A stretch of 64,000 bases of DNA from Marasmius tenuissimus (lineage: Eukaryota; Basidiomycota; Agaricomycetes; Agaricales; Marasmiaceae): assembly GCA_029532415.1 (NCBI GenBank), contig JAQOTA010000055.1:248001-312000 (forward strand), in the 5' to 3' direction. Positions 22,215-33,478 of the stretch are shown here, one piece after another. Under the pieces are notes generated by a model. That model ran no database searches. It was not told where the DNA came from and was given only the letters and a program-made list of their open reading frames with translations. The position numbers and the translations under genes were made by a program. Each line of letters opens with the position of its first letter. Position 1 is the first letter of the stretch.

Positions 22215-23599
22215 ATGGCCACAATAACGACTCCTATCACTGAATTATTTGGGATCAAGCATCCCGTTCTGCTGGCTGGAATGAACGTTGCGGCAGGGCC
22301 GGAGCTAGCAGCTGCTGTAACTAATGCTGGAGGCTTGGGTGTTATTGGTGGATTTGGTTACACACCCAAGGTGCTTCGTCAACAGGTACGATGTCCTCTC
22401 AGGAGTACTCGAAACAAATCAGTGAAGGCAACTCACACGACTCGCTATATCATAGATCAAGGCTGTCAAACAGGACTTGAAGGACCCAAACGCACCGTTT
22501 GGCGTTGACCTACTGCTTCCTCAAGTCGGCGGGAATGCCAGGAAGACCAATGTACGTTGAAGTTCCTGTTCTGACCACTTAGTGGATCGAGCACGAGTTC
22601 ATGAACAATCGTTCCAGTACGACTACACCAAGGGCGCTCTCAACGAGCTCATCGACGTTATAATCGAAGAGAAAACCAAGCTGTTCGTCTGCGCTGTCGG
22701 TGTTCCCCCCAAACACGTCGTCGACAAACTCCACCAAGCCGGAATCCCCGTCATGAACATGGTCGGACACCCGAAACACGTCCAAAAAGCTCTCGACTCC
22801 GGCGTCGATCTCATCTGTGCGCAGGCAGGTGAGGGAGGGGGTCACACGGGCGATACGCCAGCGAGCATTTTGATCCCGGCTTGTGTGGACGCGGTCAAGG
22901 GAAAGAAGTCTCCGTTGACTGGCAAACCAGTATATGTAATCGGTGCGGGTGCAGTATATGACGGGAGGAGTTTGGCAGCGAATCTGATGTGGGGTGCTCA
23001 GGCTGTCTGTGAGTCTCCTTTACTCTCTTCTGGTAATTGTGCACAGCGTCCCAACTCGAATCTCCGTCCTTTCTGTATTCTAGGGGTTGGAACGCGCTTT
23101 GTCGCGTCCGTTGAGGCAGGCGCACCGAAAATGCACAAAGACATCATTGTCCAATCAACTTTCGGAGATGATATGCGAACCATCATTTTTACCGGTCGGC
23201 CTTTGCGAGTAAAGAAGACGCCGTATGTCGAAGATTGGTATGGAATCATTCATTCGTTCTGTAATTTCTGTCAACTGACCACTCCGCAGGGAGAAGAACA
23301 AACAGCAGGAAATCAAGGAACTGACCTCCAAGGGTATTTTACCCGTCGAGCACGATGTGTCACAACACCCGGAGAAATCGATGTCCGCTCGTCCGTGGTT
23401 GATGGGCTCGGTGGCCGCGGTGAGTGCTCAAGAGTCATCTTGCCACGAGAATGCTTGAATGACTCAACGAGGAATGTAGTTAATCAAAGAAGTTTTACCC
23501 GCGAAAGACATTGTCGAGGGCATGGTCAACGAAGCTGCGGAGATTCTGCAGAATGGCAGTCAACTCGTCAAGGTCGCACCTTCCAAGGCTAAGCTGTAA
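22215..23599 (+). CDS. Nitronate monooxygenase (2-nitropropane dioxygenase family)
   Basis: This is an FMN-dependent TIM-barrel flavoenzyme that oxidises alkyl nitronates or related compounds. The start TPITELFGIKHPVLLAGM and the glycine-rich NAGGLGVIGGFGYTP are the usual first strand and loop. QAGEGGGHTGDTPA carries the active-site region, and the FMN phosphate loop appears as VYVIGAGAVYDGRSLAAN then LMWGAQAVWVGTRFVAS. The 3' end is encoded in frame as LIKEVLPAKDIVEGMVNEAA and closes APSKAKL. Introns lie after VLRQQ, after NARKTN, after WGAQAV, after YVEDW and after MGSVAA. Length is near 360 residues, normal for the family. Neighbours are unrelated, so no pathway is implied. Confidence 0.85.
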
Positions 23600-24027
23600 G
23601 TAGGGAAAGGGAAAAACTCCGACATTATCGTCCAACGGACTTCATGCGTACTTCATGATCTCACAGTCGAGAGACTCGACTGCTACTGCATATTTACTTA
23701 CTGTCACACGTGCTTCATTTGTACCTTTTTAGTTGATCTCTGCTATTGAGGCGTTCCATCGCCAAGTCTGTCGCAATGTCGGCAGGCAAAGTGTAGACTC
23801 GTTTACCGGTATTACTACCGGAGCTCTGTGTACTTCCACTGTGTGCAATGTGCATTCACATAGTAACTAAAAGCCTATATCCAGCAGTACCTAAATTCTA
23901 GTCCCGTGCGCTATCCTGACGACATCGAGAAGTCGATCTTTCTCTGTGCGTGTTTGGATTCAACCGAAATATAGGATTCCCACAGAATTCGTATCCTCGT
24001 TGACCTGGTAAGGTACACGAAAAACCG
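23600..24027. other. Intergenic between convergent genes
   Basis: This is a 3'-to-3' spacer between the nitronate monooxygenase and the F-box gene. Nothing beyond probable 3' UTRs is seen. Confidence 0.4.
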
Positions 24028-25857
24028 TCAGGGGACATGAAAAAACGACGCGGCCTGGCACTTTACCTTGAGGCCAATCACCCTCTCCTGATCCAACATC
24101 ACACTATCAAAATCATACTTCTCCTTCGTCCGACTCTCCACAAACGGCAAATTGGTGATTATCTCCTCAGAAAACGCGTCGTGGGTCTCCTCGGGTAGCC
24201 CATGCGGCCCTCGCCTGACAATAGGCCCATACGTGTTCCGATGTTCGCGTTGTTCTTCAGAATCCTTTTCCATCTCCAGCTCCACCATCCTAATGTTATC
24301 AGGATCGTAATCGTAAATCATCACACTGACAGACGAAGGAGATCGAAGAAACCCGTCATCTGGATCATCATCATCGGCTTCCTCTCCAGGGCCGTCCCTC
24401 CGAATCATAGCAAAGCGCTGCCCACAAGCCTCCGTAATCCATCGGTTCGTGAGGCTACCGCTACCATAGAAGCAGTGGACGATAGACGGGGCCCATTCCG
24501 ACCATGGGGTTGGGATAGGCGTCCCATCGTCTGCCCGGGAGGCGGGTTGCAGTTCGGCCAAAGCCTTCCGGTGCACCACCAATGTAACGAGCGACGCATC
24601 TTGCATAAACATCCCACTCCGAATCCAAACATGCAGAAGAACAACCGAATCGTCTGCAGACGCGTAAAAGGGGCTATTTGTCTTCAATGAGGCGCCCGTG
24701 GTGTTTGGATTTGGGTCGGATCGGCATGATATGTACTGGATGGCGGAGCCTTGGGATACTGAGAATAGGCGAAGCGAACAGAGGGGGTGTTTGGGTGCAG
24801 GTTCGCCAAGGGCCGGTATTCTCCATATCTCCAAAACGTCGTCCGAGAGTTGCGGAATAAGAAGAGTGTTTTCGTTTAAGAAGACTACGCCTTCGTAGGT
24901 ATCCGAACCATGTTTCTTCTTCGGATTCAAGGGTGAGATGAAGTATCACTATCATTCCAGGGGGAATGCAGACATACCATGAGATTTTTACCCGTCTTCC
25001 AATGGAATACGTTGACACATGGGGCTAAAACCCCTCTCCTGAAGTTAGTAACCAGTGCGATATAATCGCCTGCGATCTCACAATACACTGCGGGAGCACC
25101 CCAGTCGCTTTCGGGACCCATAAGATTCAAGATGGGCTGCTTCGCAAGGGGATGAGGCTGGCCGGTGGAAAACTGGTAGATAGAAAGCTTGAGGTTGACC
25201 ATCGGGAAAAGTTGGCCGATCGTCACCGATTCTCTGAAAACGTGGTCAAAGTAGTGCCAAGAACGGTTCGAAAGCTACTCACCCAGTAACAACACATATC
25301 ATATCATGTTCATAGCGATTGGAAGCAAAGTCGATGATCTTCGCGTCCTGACCAGTAGGCTTGAACTCCTTCCATTGAACAACGTCGCTGGGTGACCTCG
25401 GAAGATCAAGATATTTTAGTTTCCTTCTGTCCACCGCACCCAGATAGTAGGTACCACTCGATAGGTCGTAGATACTGGCTTCTGGGAACTTGATTGGAAC
25501 AGTTAAAGTGAAGCTGGGAGTCCCTTGCAGCCACGCGTGCCGCTGCTTGTACAAGAGTGACAACTTCTCTGCATGGCTAAGACGATTATCGGGGTTGTCA
25601 ACTGCCTTGTAAAGAAGGAGGTGTCGGAGGTAGGAGAGTGTAGCTGAACTGGACACGATTCCGTGTGCTAATCGACCTGTTTGGGAGAACCGTGCAATGT
25701 CGGGCGCTGGCAGGTACGATAGAACGAGAACAACGAGTTCTGTAGGAAATTTGAGTATTTGTAGAGTGCTTTGCGAGCCTTGAGTTACGACAAATATATT
25801 CGTCAGTGGATTTTACTGCAGCGTGAGGTATGGAAACGCACTTGTAACAGAGTTCAT
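24028..25857 (-). CDS. F-box protein, agaricomycete family
   Basis: The protein begins MNSVTSSQSTLQILKFPTEL and continues VVLVLSYLPAPDIARFSQ, TGRLAHGIVSSSATLSYLR, a short N-terminal F-box (L-P/F-P-x-E-L, then the P-A-P-D-I helix). The body has beta-rich repeats (LSSGTYYLGAVDRRKLKYLD; IIDFASNRYEHDMICVVTG) typical of a mushroom-expanded F-box family with a propeller-like C-terminal part. The last exon of 300 codons includes an acidic patch (EEADDDDPDDGF) and ends AASFFHVP. The start needs a first exon of 13 bases plus an intron ending CTCAAG, which gives a continuous frame. The expected role is as a substrate receptor of an SCF ubiquitin ligase. It is divergent from the FIST gene at 26069, 211 bp away. 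Confidence 0.75.
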
Positions 25858-26068
25858 CGCGGTAAGAGAACAAGAGTTAAGCGAAAGTTAGCGCCGGACG
25901 GCGCAAGCATAAATACCGGGGACTTATTGCATCACTCGGAGTACGCCTCATCACGTGTCAACTTCCGGGAGGCATCATGCGGGCAGTCAACGTCAACTCG
26001 CACAGGCTCGTGAGTTCTTCCTCCTCCATCAAGAAATGCCATAGTCAACCAACAATTTTGTATCAAAA
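25858..26068. promoter_or_regulatory. Shared promoter region, F-box / FIST divergent pair
   Basis: Only 211 bp separate the two start codons, so both promoters must lie here. It includes CATCACGTGTCA (a CACGTG core), a possible bHLH site. No TATA box is obvious. Confidence 0.45.
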
Positions 26069-27620
26069 ATGGCAACAATTACAACCACCATACTTTCTCG
26101 CTCAACATCCACCATCATCTCTCACCTCACCCGTCTGAAGGCGACGCACTATGATCCAGCAAGACACTCGCTTTTCTTCACACTCTCACCTCCAAGTTTG
26201 AATGAAGACTTGGCTTCACTCGTGAGCTCATTGACCAGTTTCTCCGAAAAGAATGCTGGGTGCATCTCTTCCCCAGAACAAAGCTATGGCCAGGATGTCA
26301 TAACTTGCTCAGTCGCTTTATTGGACAATTCAACTACTTCGTTATTTCGTTCGACGATACCTGGGAGGGAAATGACACAGGTTGGCCGATGGCACGCGTA
26401 TGCACAGAAAGATAACAAGCCCCGGCTCATAGAGCGAAAGTTGGACACACTCGGGTGGTCAGCTGGTGCTAATGGTCGTGATTCGGGTGGGGGTGTAGAT
26501 TGGGAGGCAGTTTGGGATAAGACAACACACAATGAAGAGTTCCACGAGACTCTTCCTGAGGATATCAAGGGCATCAGGTGAGTTAGTAAATCCGACACTG
26601 ATACATCTGTTACTGACCAGTACTTTTGTTCCAAGGCCAGACACTGTCAGTCAAATTCTATACCTGTCAGACCAGTCGCCGGAAGGTCTTGTGTCGACTT
26701 TACGCGCCCGTTTTCCAACGGCGTCACAGGTTTGTTGCGTCTCAGGATCCTTAGATCCCAAATTTCTCATTGTTTGCATTCTCCTTCACCTTAGCTAGCT
26801 CGGGCTTATAGCATCTTCAACTCCATTCATTACCGGACGACCCGTGACGCTGTTCCATAACGGAAAAATTTACGAAGACGGTGCCGTTGGTATTGCATTC
26901 ACCTCCGACAAGCAGTCCAGTCTTGGCTTGCAATTGCCGGAAGACGTAACACCCCTAGGAGAGGAAATGATCGTCACTAGGTGAGCAAAAGGGTTCGCAT
27001 ATATATCTCACGGACCGCTGACTTCTTGATCTCTGGTTCCAGAGCAGAAGGCAATCTCATTAACACGCTTGACAACTCCAATCCCACACGTTTTCTCCTA
27101 CGTGCTATCCAAACCGCCGGGATAGATTCAACGTCTGAGGCGGCCGTTCTGTTCAAGGAAAAAGAAGAGTTCTACCTCGGAGTTCTTCAAAATGACAAGG
27201 TTTCTCAAATATTCGGCGTTATGTCAGGGGATACCTCCCGAGGAACCATTGCGTTGAATACGACGCGTGCACCCCCCTTGGGTGCGAAGGTTCGGGTATG
27301 TTCTTTTTCGCTTTCGATTACTATGGCCTTCCCAGCCTGAGACTGGTTCATCACAGTTCTTCCATCGCACGAAAAGGGCAGCAGGCACGGCACCCTCATC
27401 TCCAAGTGTTTCGGTGACGAAACCCACGGCTTTCTTCAAGGTGGCAGAACCTGAGGAACTTGAACGCGCCGGCGACGACCTCCAGACGGACCCCGTCATA
27501 CTAGAGAACGCGTTCTACGCTGCGAGTGAGAATGGGTTTATGGTGGCCAGGGGAGGAGAGAATGGAGAAGTTCCCTGGAAATGTCGGGTCCCGGAGTGTG
27601 TGGCAAGTTTGAAGCTATGA
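26069..27620 (+). CDS. FIST-domain protein
   Basis: FIST (F-box and intracellular signal transduction) domains are predicted small-ligand sensors; animals have one in FBXO22. Here the N-terminal exon (MATITTTILSRSTSTIISHL) leads into paired repeats such as TVSQILYLSDQSPEGLVSTL, then LGLIASSTPFITGRPVTLFH and GAVGIAFTSDKQSSLGLQLP, the glycine/serine-rich core of FIST proteins. The C-terminal exons give NPTRFLLRAIQTAGIDS, IFGVMSGDTSRGTIALNT and NAFYAASENGFMVARGGE, ending CVASLKL. Several introns of about 50-60 nt are used. The gene is divergent from an F-box gene. Molecular function is unknown; the family call rests on the glycine-rich motifs. Confidence 0.65.
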
Positions 27621-27984
27621 TAAGGTCGAAATGTCAATATAGAAAGTTAGAGGCACACAAATACAGTGCACGACAGCGGTAAGATAAGATTAGGCGACCT
27701 AGACCAATAATAGTTCTAAATCACTCGTGCATCCAAGTCTTGAACTACTTCTAGCACCGTCGATTAACAAAGAGGGAGTATTGGTGGACAGGGCTCGGAA
27801 TTACCGGGCCGCGGTCCGAGCTTCGAGGTGCAGTCAAGTTCGGCGCTTGCGCAATCAGTTCATCTCTCCAAACAGAGCTGCGAGTCGCCCTTCAAGAATT
27901 CAAACAGCTAAAACGAGCCGAGTATCCTATCTAACGCAAGGGCCGTTATCAGAGACCTCTAGTCTCCGCCCTGACGAATATTGA

Positions 27985-28259
27985 CTCCACGTTCCACAAT
28001 CCCGAGGAAACGGTTTGGGAAGAATTCGAAATTTTCAACCTCCTCATATACCAATCCGACAAGTGGCGGTCGTTTAGGTGGGAGGCTTTGGATGACACTG
28101 ACACAGTTCTCAGTGAGGCTGATGGGTTGGTCATCCAATCTTTCGTCCGAAATTGCACACATCATTTACAATGATTTTCGAGCTCGAGGATCCTTTCATT
28201 CAAAATTGTAGTCACAGTCGGGAGCGATGTTTCGAGTTGTAACTGTAGAGAATTCTGGC
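27985..28259 (-). repeat. Duplicated P450 downstream flank, copy 1
   Basis: About 275 bp directly 3' of P450 copy 3 is recognisably similar to 32000-32265, which lies 3' of the truncated P450. Shared blocks include the CACCTCCTCAT-like, TTCGTCCGAAAT-like and GTAGTCACAGT stretches. Open frames across it are not conserved between copies, so it is probably non-coding flank or decayed coding sequence. Confidence 0.65.
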
Positions 28260-30789
28260 TTAATCGTCTGACATGTTTAAGTCTTTGATCAGCCTCTCAG
28301 CCTCTTTAGACCTCGGCCTGATTGAGCACTGGAAGGGGACGGGGTGACTGGTCATATCCGGACATCAGAGGTCGTCCAAACATTCCCGAGAATGAACTCA
28401 CCAAATGAATCCAGGAAAGTACTCATATGATGGTTCGATCACGGATCCGTCTGGGTTTACCGGTTTCTCGATGTCGAAAACGGCGAGCACGGAAGAAATC
28501 ACGCTGAGGTGCGGGTGAACTGTATTAGTATCAGTGTTAAACTGTGGTATATCGCGGCCCACTTACTTCCACACAGATGCTTGCGCCATGTGCCTTCCGG
28601 GGCAGATTCTTCGGTTTTTCAATCATCGCGGTCAGATTCCTATTCTAATAGTAAGCAACGTTATGTTCCATACCTCTTGCCGAAGCCAAAGAACGCCTGC
28701 GTCGGGTCTTGAACGTCAGGGTTGAGTTTGCCATCGGGTGTCAAAAACCGCTCAGGTTTGAATGAGAAGGGGTCAGGATACACAGACTTTGTGGTTCTCG
28801 TTACTCGCAAGCCAGTATCAGTCGTGATTGGTAGCAACTACGAACCTCGTCATGTAATATCGCCCTGTGCATAGCGCGCTCAGTGCGCCGTACGGAACAG
28901 GATAAAGCACGAAATGATGTACCAGATATTGGCCAGGACGATTGAGCCAGCAGGGATCCGGTATCCTCGGTAGACATCTTCCTTGTCCGAGCGGTGAGGT
29001 ACGCCTGTGAGAGGTTAGCAACAGTAGAACTTAGGGAATGTGGCCTGAAGCTCATCCTCACATATCGGGATCGCGGGCTGCCACCGGAATATCTCCTTCA
29101 TGATAGCAGAAACATATGGTAATGAATCGTGGTCCGAGAAATCCGGTAGATGGCCTGCCGGTATAATGCGGTCAATCTCTTCCTGGGCCCTTTTCTGTGC
29201 TTCTGTGTTCGCCATCATCGCAAGAAAAAACGTGTGCAGCGTGGATACAGTCTGTGAAAGTCAACGAACAGATCGTGAGGTGTATTGTTGCACATACAGT
29301 GTCAGCGCCGGCTACAAAACACGTTAGTTGAACGAAGTACAAAAAAGTGTTCAACATTTACCTTGGAACATCGTGCCGGCTACGTCGCGCACGAGCGATT
29401 CTTGATATCCAGGATCACGGGTGTCTTGAAAGATTTGGTGGCAAAGCGATGTAAAGGACGAAGAATCCGTTCCATTTGCCTATACAGGGATGATAATCAT
29501 CAAAGACTGTACGTTCGCCTCGCTGGAAAAGGAGCACTTGCAATACCAGCAGTTGCGGTCTTGAAGGGTTTGACTATCATTTCCGTTGTGATGCGCCTGG
29601 CCTCCCTAGCGCTAGACGGCATGATGCTGAGCAAAGACCTTGATTCTATGAGAAGCGGCTAAGAGCATACCGTCGTTTCCAGCCAGCTCCGGGGAACCAT
29701 TCAGGTACGTATCTAAGTAGCGGTATGTTTTCCTAGTGTAGAGGAAGCCTGTCGATATCGGGGCGATCGAAAAGGATAGGCTGACGCACAACAAGATTTG
29801 CGCCTGGCAGCACAGCGGCTGTGATTAGACGGACGGCCTCCTCTGCTAGTGAAACATGAGGGTCATTCTCCGGTAAAATCTCGATCCCGTATGCAATCGA
29901 TAATATGATGGAGGCGGCATGACTGAGTTGCAAGTTCAGTGATTGACCCTTGGAATTCTGAGATACCCACTGTCGAATGTGGCCATAGAGGTTATCTGGA
30001 CTCTCACAAAGGTTCTTCAGGAGCGCTCGAGTGGCTACGGCTAGCCGAGGGTGATACCTCTTGGACGCCGCGGGATTGAACATTTGGTCGAATAGGCGAC
30101 GGCGAATGCGCCTGTAGTACGGAACAGACTGTGTTCAGTAAGTTTCGGAGACCAAATGAACAGTGAGACAAACCATTCCTCCCCTAGATCCAAGTACGAA
30201 CTACCTTCATTCAGAGTGAAAATCACGGAGCGATTAAGACAAACCGTATTCCATGAGCCCTTGTAGACGGAGTATGAGAAAGGTCTAGTTATATGAGGCC
30301 GGGAACGGACATACCAAAGTTTCTGTCCTGACCCAAGAATTCCTTCATCATGATCGACTGGGGGCTATGGGGAGTTAAGGCGAGCTATGTTACCTGCGGG
30401 AAGCTTCAGACTCACCGACTCGAGTAGATCGAGGACTGTTTTCCCAACAATTCCTCGGCAGCTTTTACTGAGTCCAGAACGATGATGGATACGCCCAAAG
30501 CATCCAAGCTTATGATGTCGGTATCTGTTCCGAATTCATACCGCGGATCAGCGTCCAGCGAAATCGTCCTCAGGAGGTAAATTGACCACGCGCCTAGTTC
30601 TCCGCACCACTTGTGGTACGTTTGCCACTCAAATTTCGTGGGCACTTCAAGTAAATTCCCAATGAGAGGCAAGCCTTTCGGTCCAGGAGGAAGCCTTGAA
30701 CGACGGATAGAAGAACCCTTTCCGAGATATACCGCGAGGGCTGTTGTGAAGGCTGCCAACGCAAGGCCGTCCGTAGCATTGAAGGGCAT
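28260..30789 (-). CDS. Cytochrome P450 monooxygenase, copy 3
   Basis: This is an inverted-orientation paralog of the P450s at 7.7 and 11.3 kb. It has an N-terminal anchor ([12 protein letters not shown]), hinge [25 protein letters not shown]-helix, KEIFRW (ExxR) and the same ICPGRHMA heme-binding end. The C-terminus reads [17 protein letters not shown] then NMSDD. The exon [20 protein letters not shown] continues through GHIRQ in an open frame, but the homologous intron (GTGGGT to CTCAG) probably still splices there, giving HIRHHAAS. Intron 1 needs a GC donor (GCGCGT at 30593); GT alternatives create stops. The copy appears intact. It lies 15 kb from the tandem pair, on the other strand, with housekeeping genes between. 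Confidence 0.87.
30525..30593 (-). other. GC-AG intron 1 in P450 copy 3
   Basis: The exon ends GAACTAG; the intron starts GCGCGT and ends ACAG before ATACCGACATC. Copies 1 and 2 have GTGCGT and GTAGGT at this donor. The nearest GT choices give an immediate stop at the junction. Confidence 0.7.
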
Positions 30790-31877
30790 AGTGTTTCTTT
30801 AACGAAGAGCTCGGGGGAGTCAGGATCGGCTTGAGATAAGAAGCTCAAAATGTTGACGTCGCATTTATGCGAGCTGAATGGCGGGAAAATGCAAACTGCC
30901 AGAAGCAAACTTCTACCAAGCAGCTAAGACTCAGGACCGGGATATGCGCAATGAAAAGCTGGAATTCGGAGATTAAGCACTGCCAGACAAGGGGCACAGA
31001 AATCTATGCAACATGTCTGTCGTAGATTCAGGATCGGTCTCTATATCAGTATACCGGCTGCAGGGTTCCGATGGTTTTGGATCATCCTTCTGGAGGCCAC
31101 ATTCCATATGTCACAAGTCTGATATAGACTCTCAAAATTCAAATTCGCACAATTGAGATCCCACTTCGAGGTTGGTTTGGGATTGGTCAGGCCCAGGGGT
31201 CCGAATAAGCGAAGATCCCCGCTGTCGGACCTCCAGAAACACCTACATGATGGCACCCAGCATGGTGGGCCCCAAGTCCAGATCGAGCACGATGTCCAAG
31301 ACACGCGAATACGCAGTACATCCCGGTCCAATTCTCTCAGCCTGGCTGCTTGTCGTGGACAACAATTGACTCATGGTTCGACGAGTGAAGTTCAACGTTC
31401 AAGCCATAAAGTCGCCATAAACCGTCAGATTGTACAGTACAAAGAGGAGTCGCGCCACGTAGACTCACCAGCATATGCAAAGATCGATTCGTCCAAATTT
31501 CTGCGGGCCTTGTACTTGTACTTGAAGGAGGTCATGGAGGTTAGAGAGAACGTTTCAATGGCGTTGTCGGGCCGGATAACTAGTCACTATTATTAATTAC
31601 TACAGGCGCGTGCTTCTGGCAGTCACGATGTACTGATGCAATATCAAGCTTAGATCGTGTTAGATCGTCTATCCGGAGTCTATATCAGCCCTCCTGAGCC
31701 TGAAAAGTATAGCCTAGAGACGATGATCTCGAGCTGTCCGAGAAGGAGGGATTCTGCCCATGCGTTGGAGCTGAATTATGGGGTTGAGCGCAGGGAATTC
31801 GAGCGATACATAAGGAAAACTCACTGATGAGTAGCACCGGAACTTCTGCACGACCTATGGAAGTGATGTGAACTCGC
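30790..31877. other. Intergenic, no gene recognised
   Basis: This region holds the promoter of P450 copy 3 and about 0.9 kb of sequence with open frames of 96-147 codons that show no family motif. It may include decayed material from the duplications on either side. Confidence 0.35.
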
Positions 31878-31976
31878 CTGTTTGTCACATATACCGCCTG
31901 CGGAAGGTTGAAACCCAGACTTGCGCATCAACTGAAAGTCGAATCGTGCATGAAGTAGGACGTCCCAGCTATAAGC
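31878..31976 (-). pseudogene. Orphan exon 2 of the 7-TM family
   Basis: The exon reads AYSWDVLLHARFDFQLMRKS then GF, matching exon 2 of the four 7-TM genes at 52.8-60.9 kb (e.g. AFSWDVLLHARVDLQLIRKS). A one-base insertion after GFQ shifts the frame of the remaining PQAVYVTNR-like end. The acceptor (CCACAG) and a GC-type donor (GCGAGT) survive. No other exon of the family is present nearby, so it is a relic. Confidence 0.75.
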
Positions 31977-31999
31977 CTGTGGTAATGTCGCGCTACCGG

Positions 32000-32265
32000 T
32001 TGGGAAGAAGTCTTCGACCTCCTCACGGACCAATCTATTATCTGGCGGGTGGTGGTCGCTTGGGTGGAGAAGATTTGGATGGCACGAACGGTCTTCAGCG
32101 AGTTCCATGGGTCGGTTCATCCAGTCTCGTCCGAAATCGCACACATTCTTTTTACAATGCTTCGCAAGCTCAAGCATCCCTGTTTGTATTGCTATTCATA
32201 GTCGTAGTCACAGTTTTGTGTCATGTTTCGAGAATGTTTTCCATGGCACCGAAGCCAGCTCTGAT
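32000..32265 (-). repeat. Duplicated P450 downstream flank, copy 2
   Basis: This is homologous to 27985-28259. At its far end (about 31977-32000) the similarity stops and the 7-TM orphan exon with its upstream intron end begins. Confidence 0.65.
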
Positions 32266-33078
32266 TCAATCGTCCGACATGCTTAAATCCCTGATCAGCC
32301 TCTCGGCTTCTTTCGACCTCGGCCTGATCGAGTACTGGAAAGGCACGGGGTGGCTGGTCGTATCCGGATATCAGAGGGCGCCAAAACATTCCCAAGAGTT
32401 GAAACTCACGGAACGAATCCAGGTAGATACTCATAAGTTGGTTCGATCACAGACCCGTCTGTGTCGACCGGTTTCTCGATGTTGAAAACGGCAAGCACGC
32501 TAGGATACGCAAATATTTGGGTGAGTACCAGTGTTCAACTGTGGTGAACTGCGAGCCTACCTCCATACAGACGCTTGGGCCATGTGTCTTCCGGGGCAGA
32601 TTCTTTGAGTCTCCAATCAAGATGGTCAGGTCCCTGTCCCAATGGTAAACAACATTATGTCTACGTACCTTTTGCCAAAGCCAAAGAACGCCCGCCCTGG
32701 GTCTTGAACGTCAGGATTGAGTTTGCCATCGGGCGTCAAAAACCGCTCAGGTTTGAACGAGAAGGGGTCAGGATACACAGACTGTATTTCTCGTTACTCG
32801 CAAGCCAGTATCAGCCGTGATTGAGAGCAAATACGTACCTCGTCATGTAACATTGCCCTGTGCATGGCGAACTCAGTCACAGCTTGTTCGAAACAGGATG
32901 GAGCATGGAGCATGAAAAATGTACCATATATTGGGCAGGACAATCGAACCTGCAGGGATTCGGTAACCTTGGTAGATGTCCTCTTTGTCCGAGCGGCGCG
33001 GTACACCTGTGAGAGGTCAGCGACAGTAGAAGCCGTAAGGCAGGAAGTTTATCGTCACTTATCGGGGCCGCGGGCTGG
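32266..33078 (-). pseudogene. 5'-truncated cytochrome P450, copy 4
   Basis: Only the last third of the gene remains. Similarity to copy 3 begins abruptly at the CAGCCCGCG of the QP codons that follow the K-helix ExxR motif. Exons downstream are well kept: [20 protein letters not shown], a GT-donor intron after HDE, the [19 protein letters not shown] heme exon and [20 protein letters not shown] at the end. One conserved Cys near the C-terminus is Tyr (FQYSIRPRS). Without the anchor, substrate sites, I-helix and ExxR it cannot be an active P450. Good preservation of the frame suggests a recent partial duplication. Confidence 0.85.
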
Positions 33079-33478
33079 CGTTTTGTATGCTGAGGACAGG
33101 GTCTCTTCCATGTCTCGCAATCCATATTTCGCAAATACTAATAGGCCCAAACAAATACAATGCCATCGGCAGAAATCATTGCTTTGTAACCATTATTAGC
33201 TTATGTTAGTACGTGCTTCTAAGTTCCTGATGAAACGTTCGATGACCTGCCTTCGGAATCGGAGGCCTCAGCCGCTATGCATATTCACGACGAAAGACAA
33301 GGACAACATTAATATCCAGATACAACATCATACAGTACACACAAGATTTCGAGGGTGAAAGAGTCCTCGTTTACCAGTAAAGGGGCGTCGCCGACGACCG
33401 CGCAGCAGTGGATCGCAAGAGTCCCTTCAGTAAGAGTGGTACGGAGGCCTTCAAGCTGAGTCTACCGCGGCCCAAATG
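33079..33478. other. Intergenic, no gene seen
   Basis: Sequence upstream of the P450 truncation point, unrelated to P450, and the 3' flank of the Cys-rich gene. Nothing is recognised. Confidence 0.35.
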
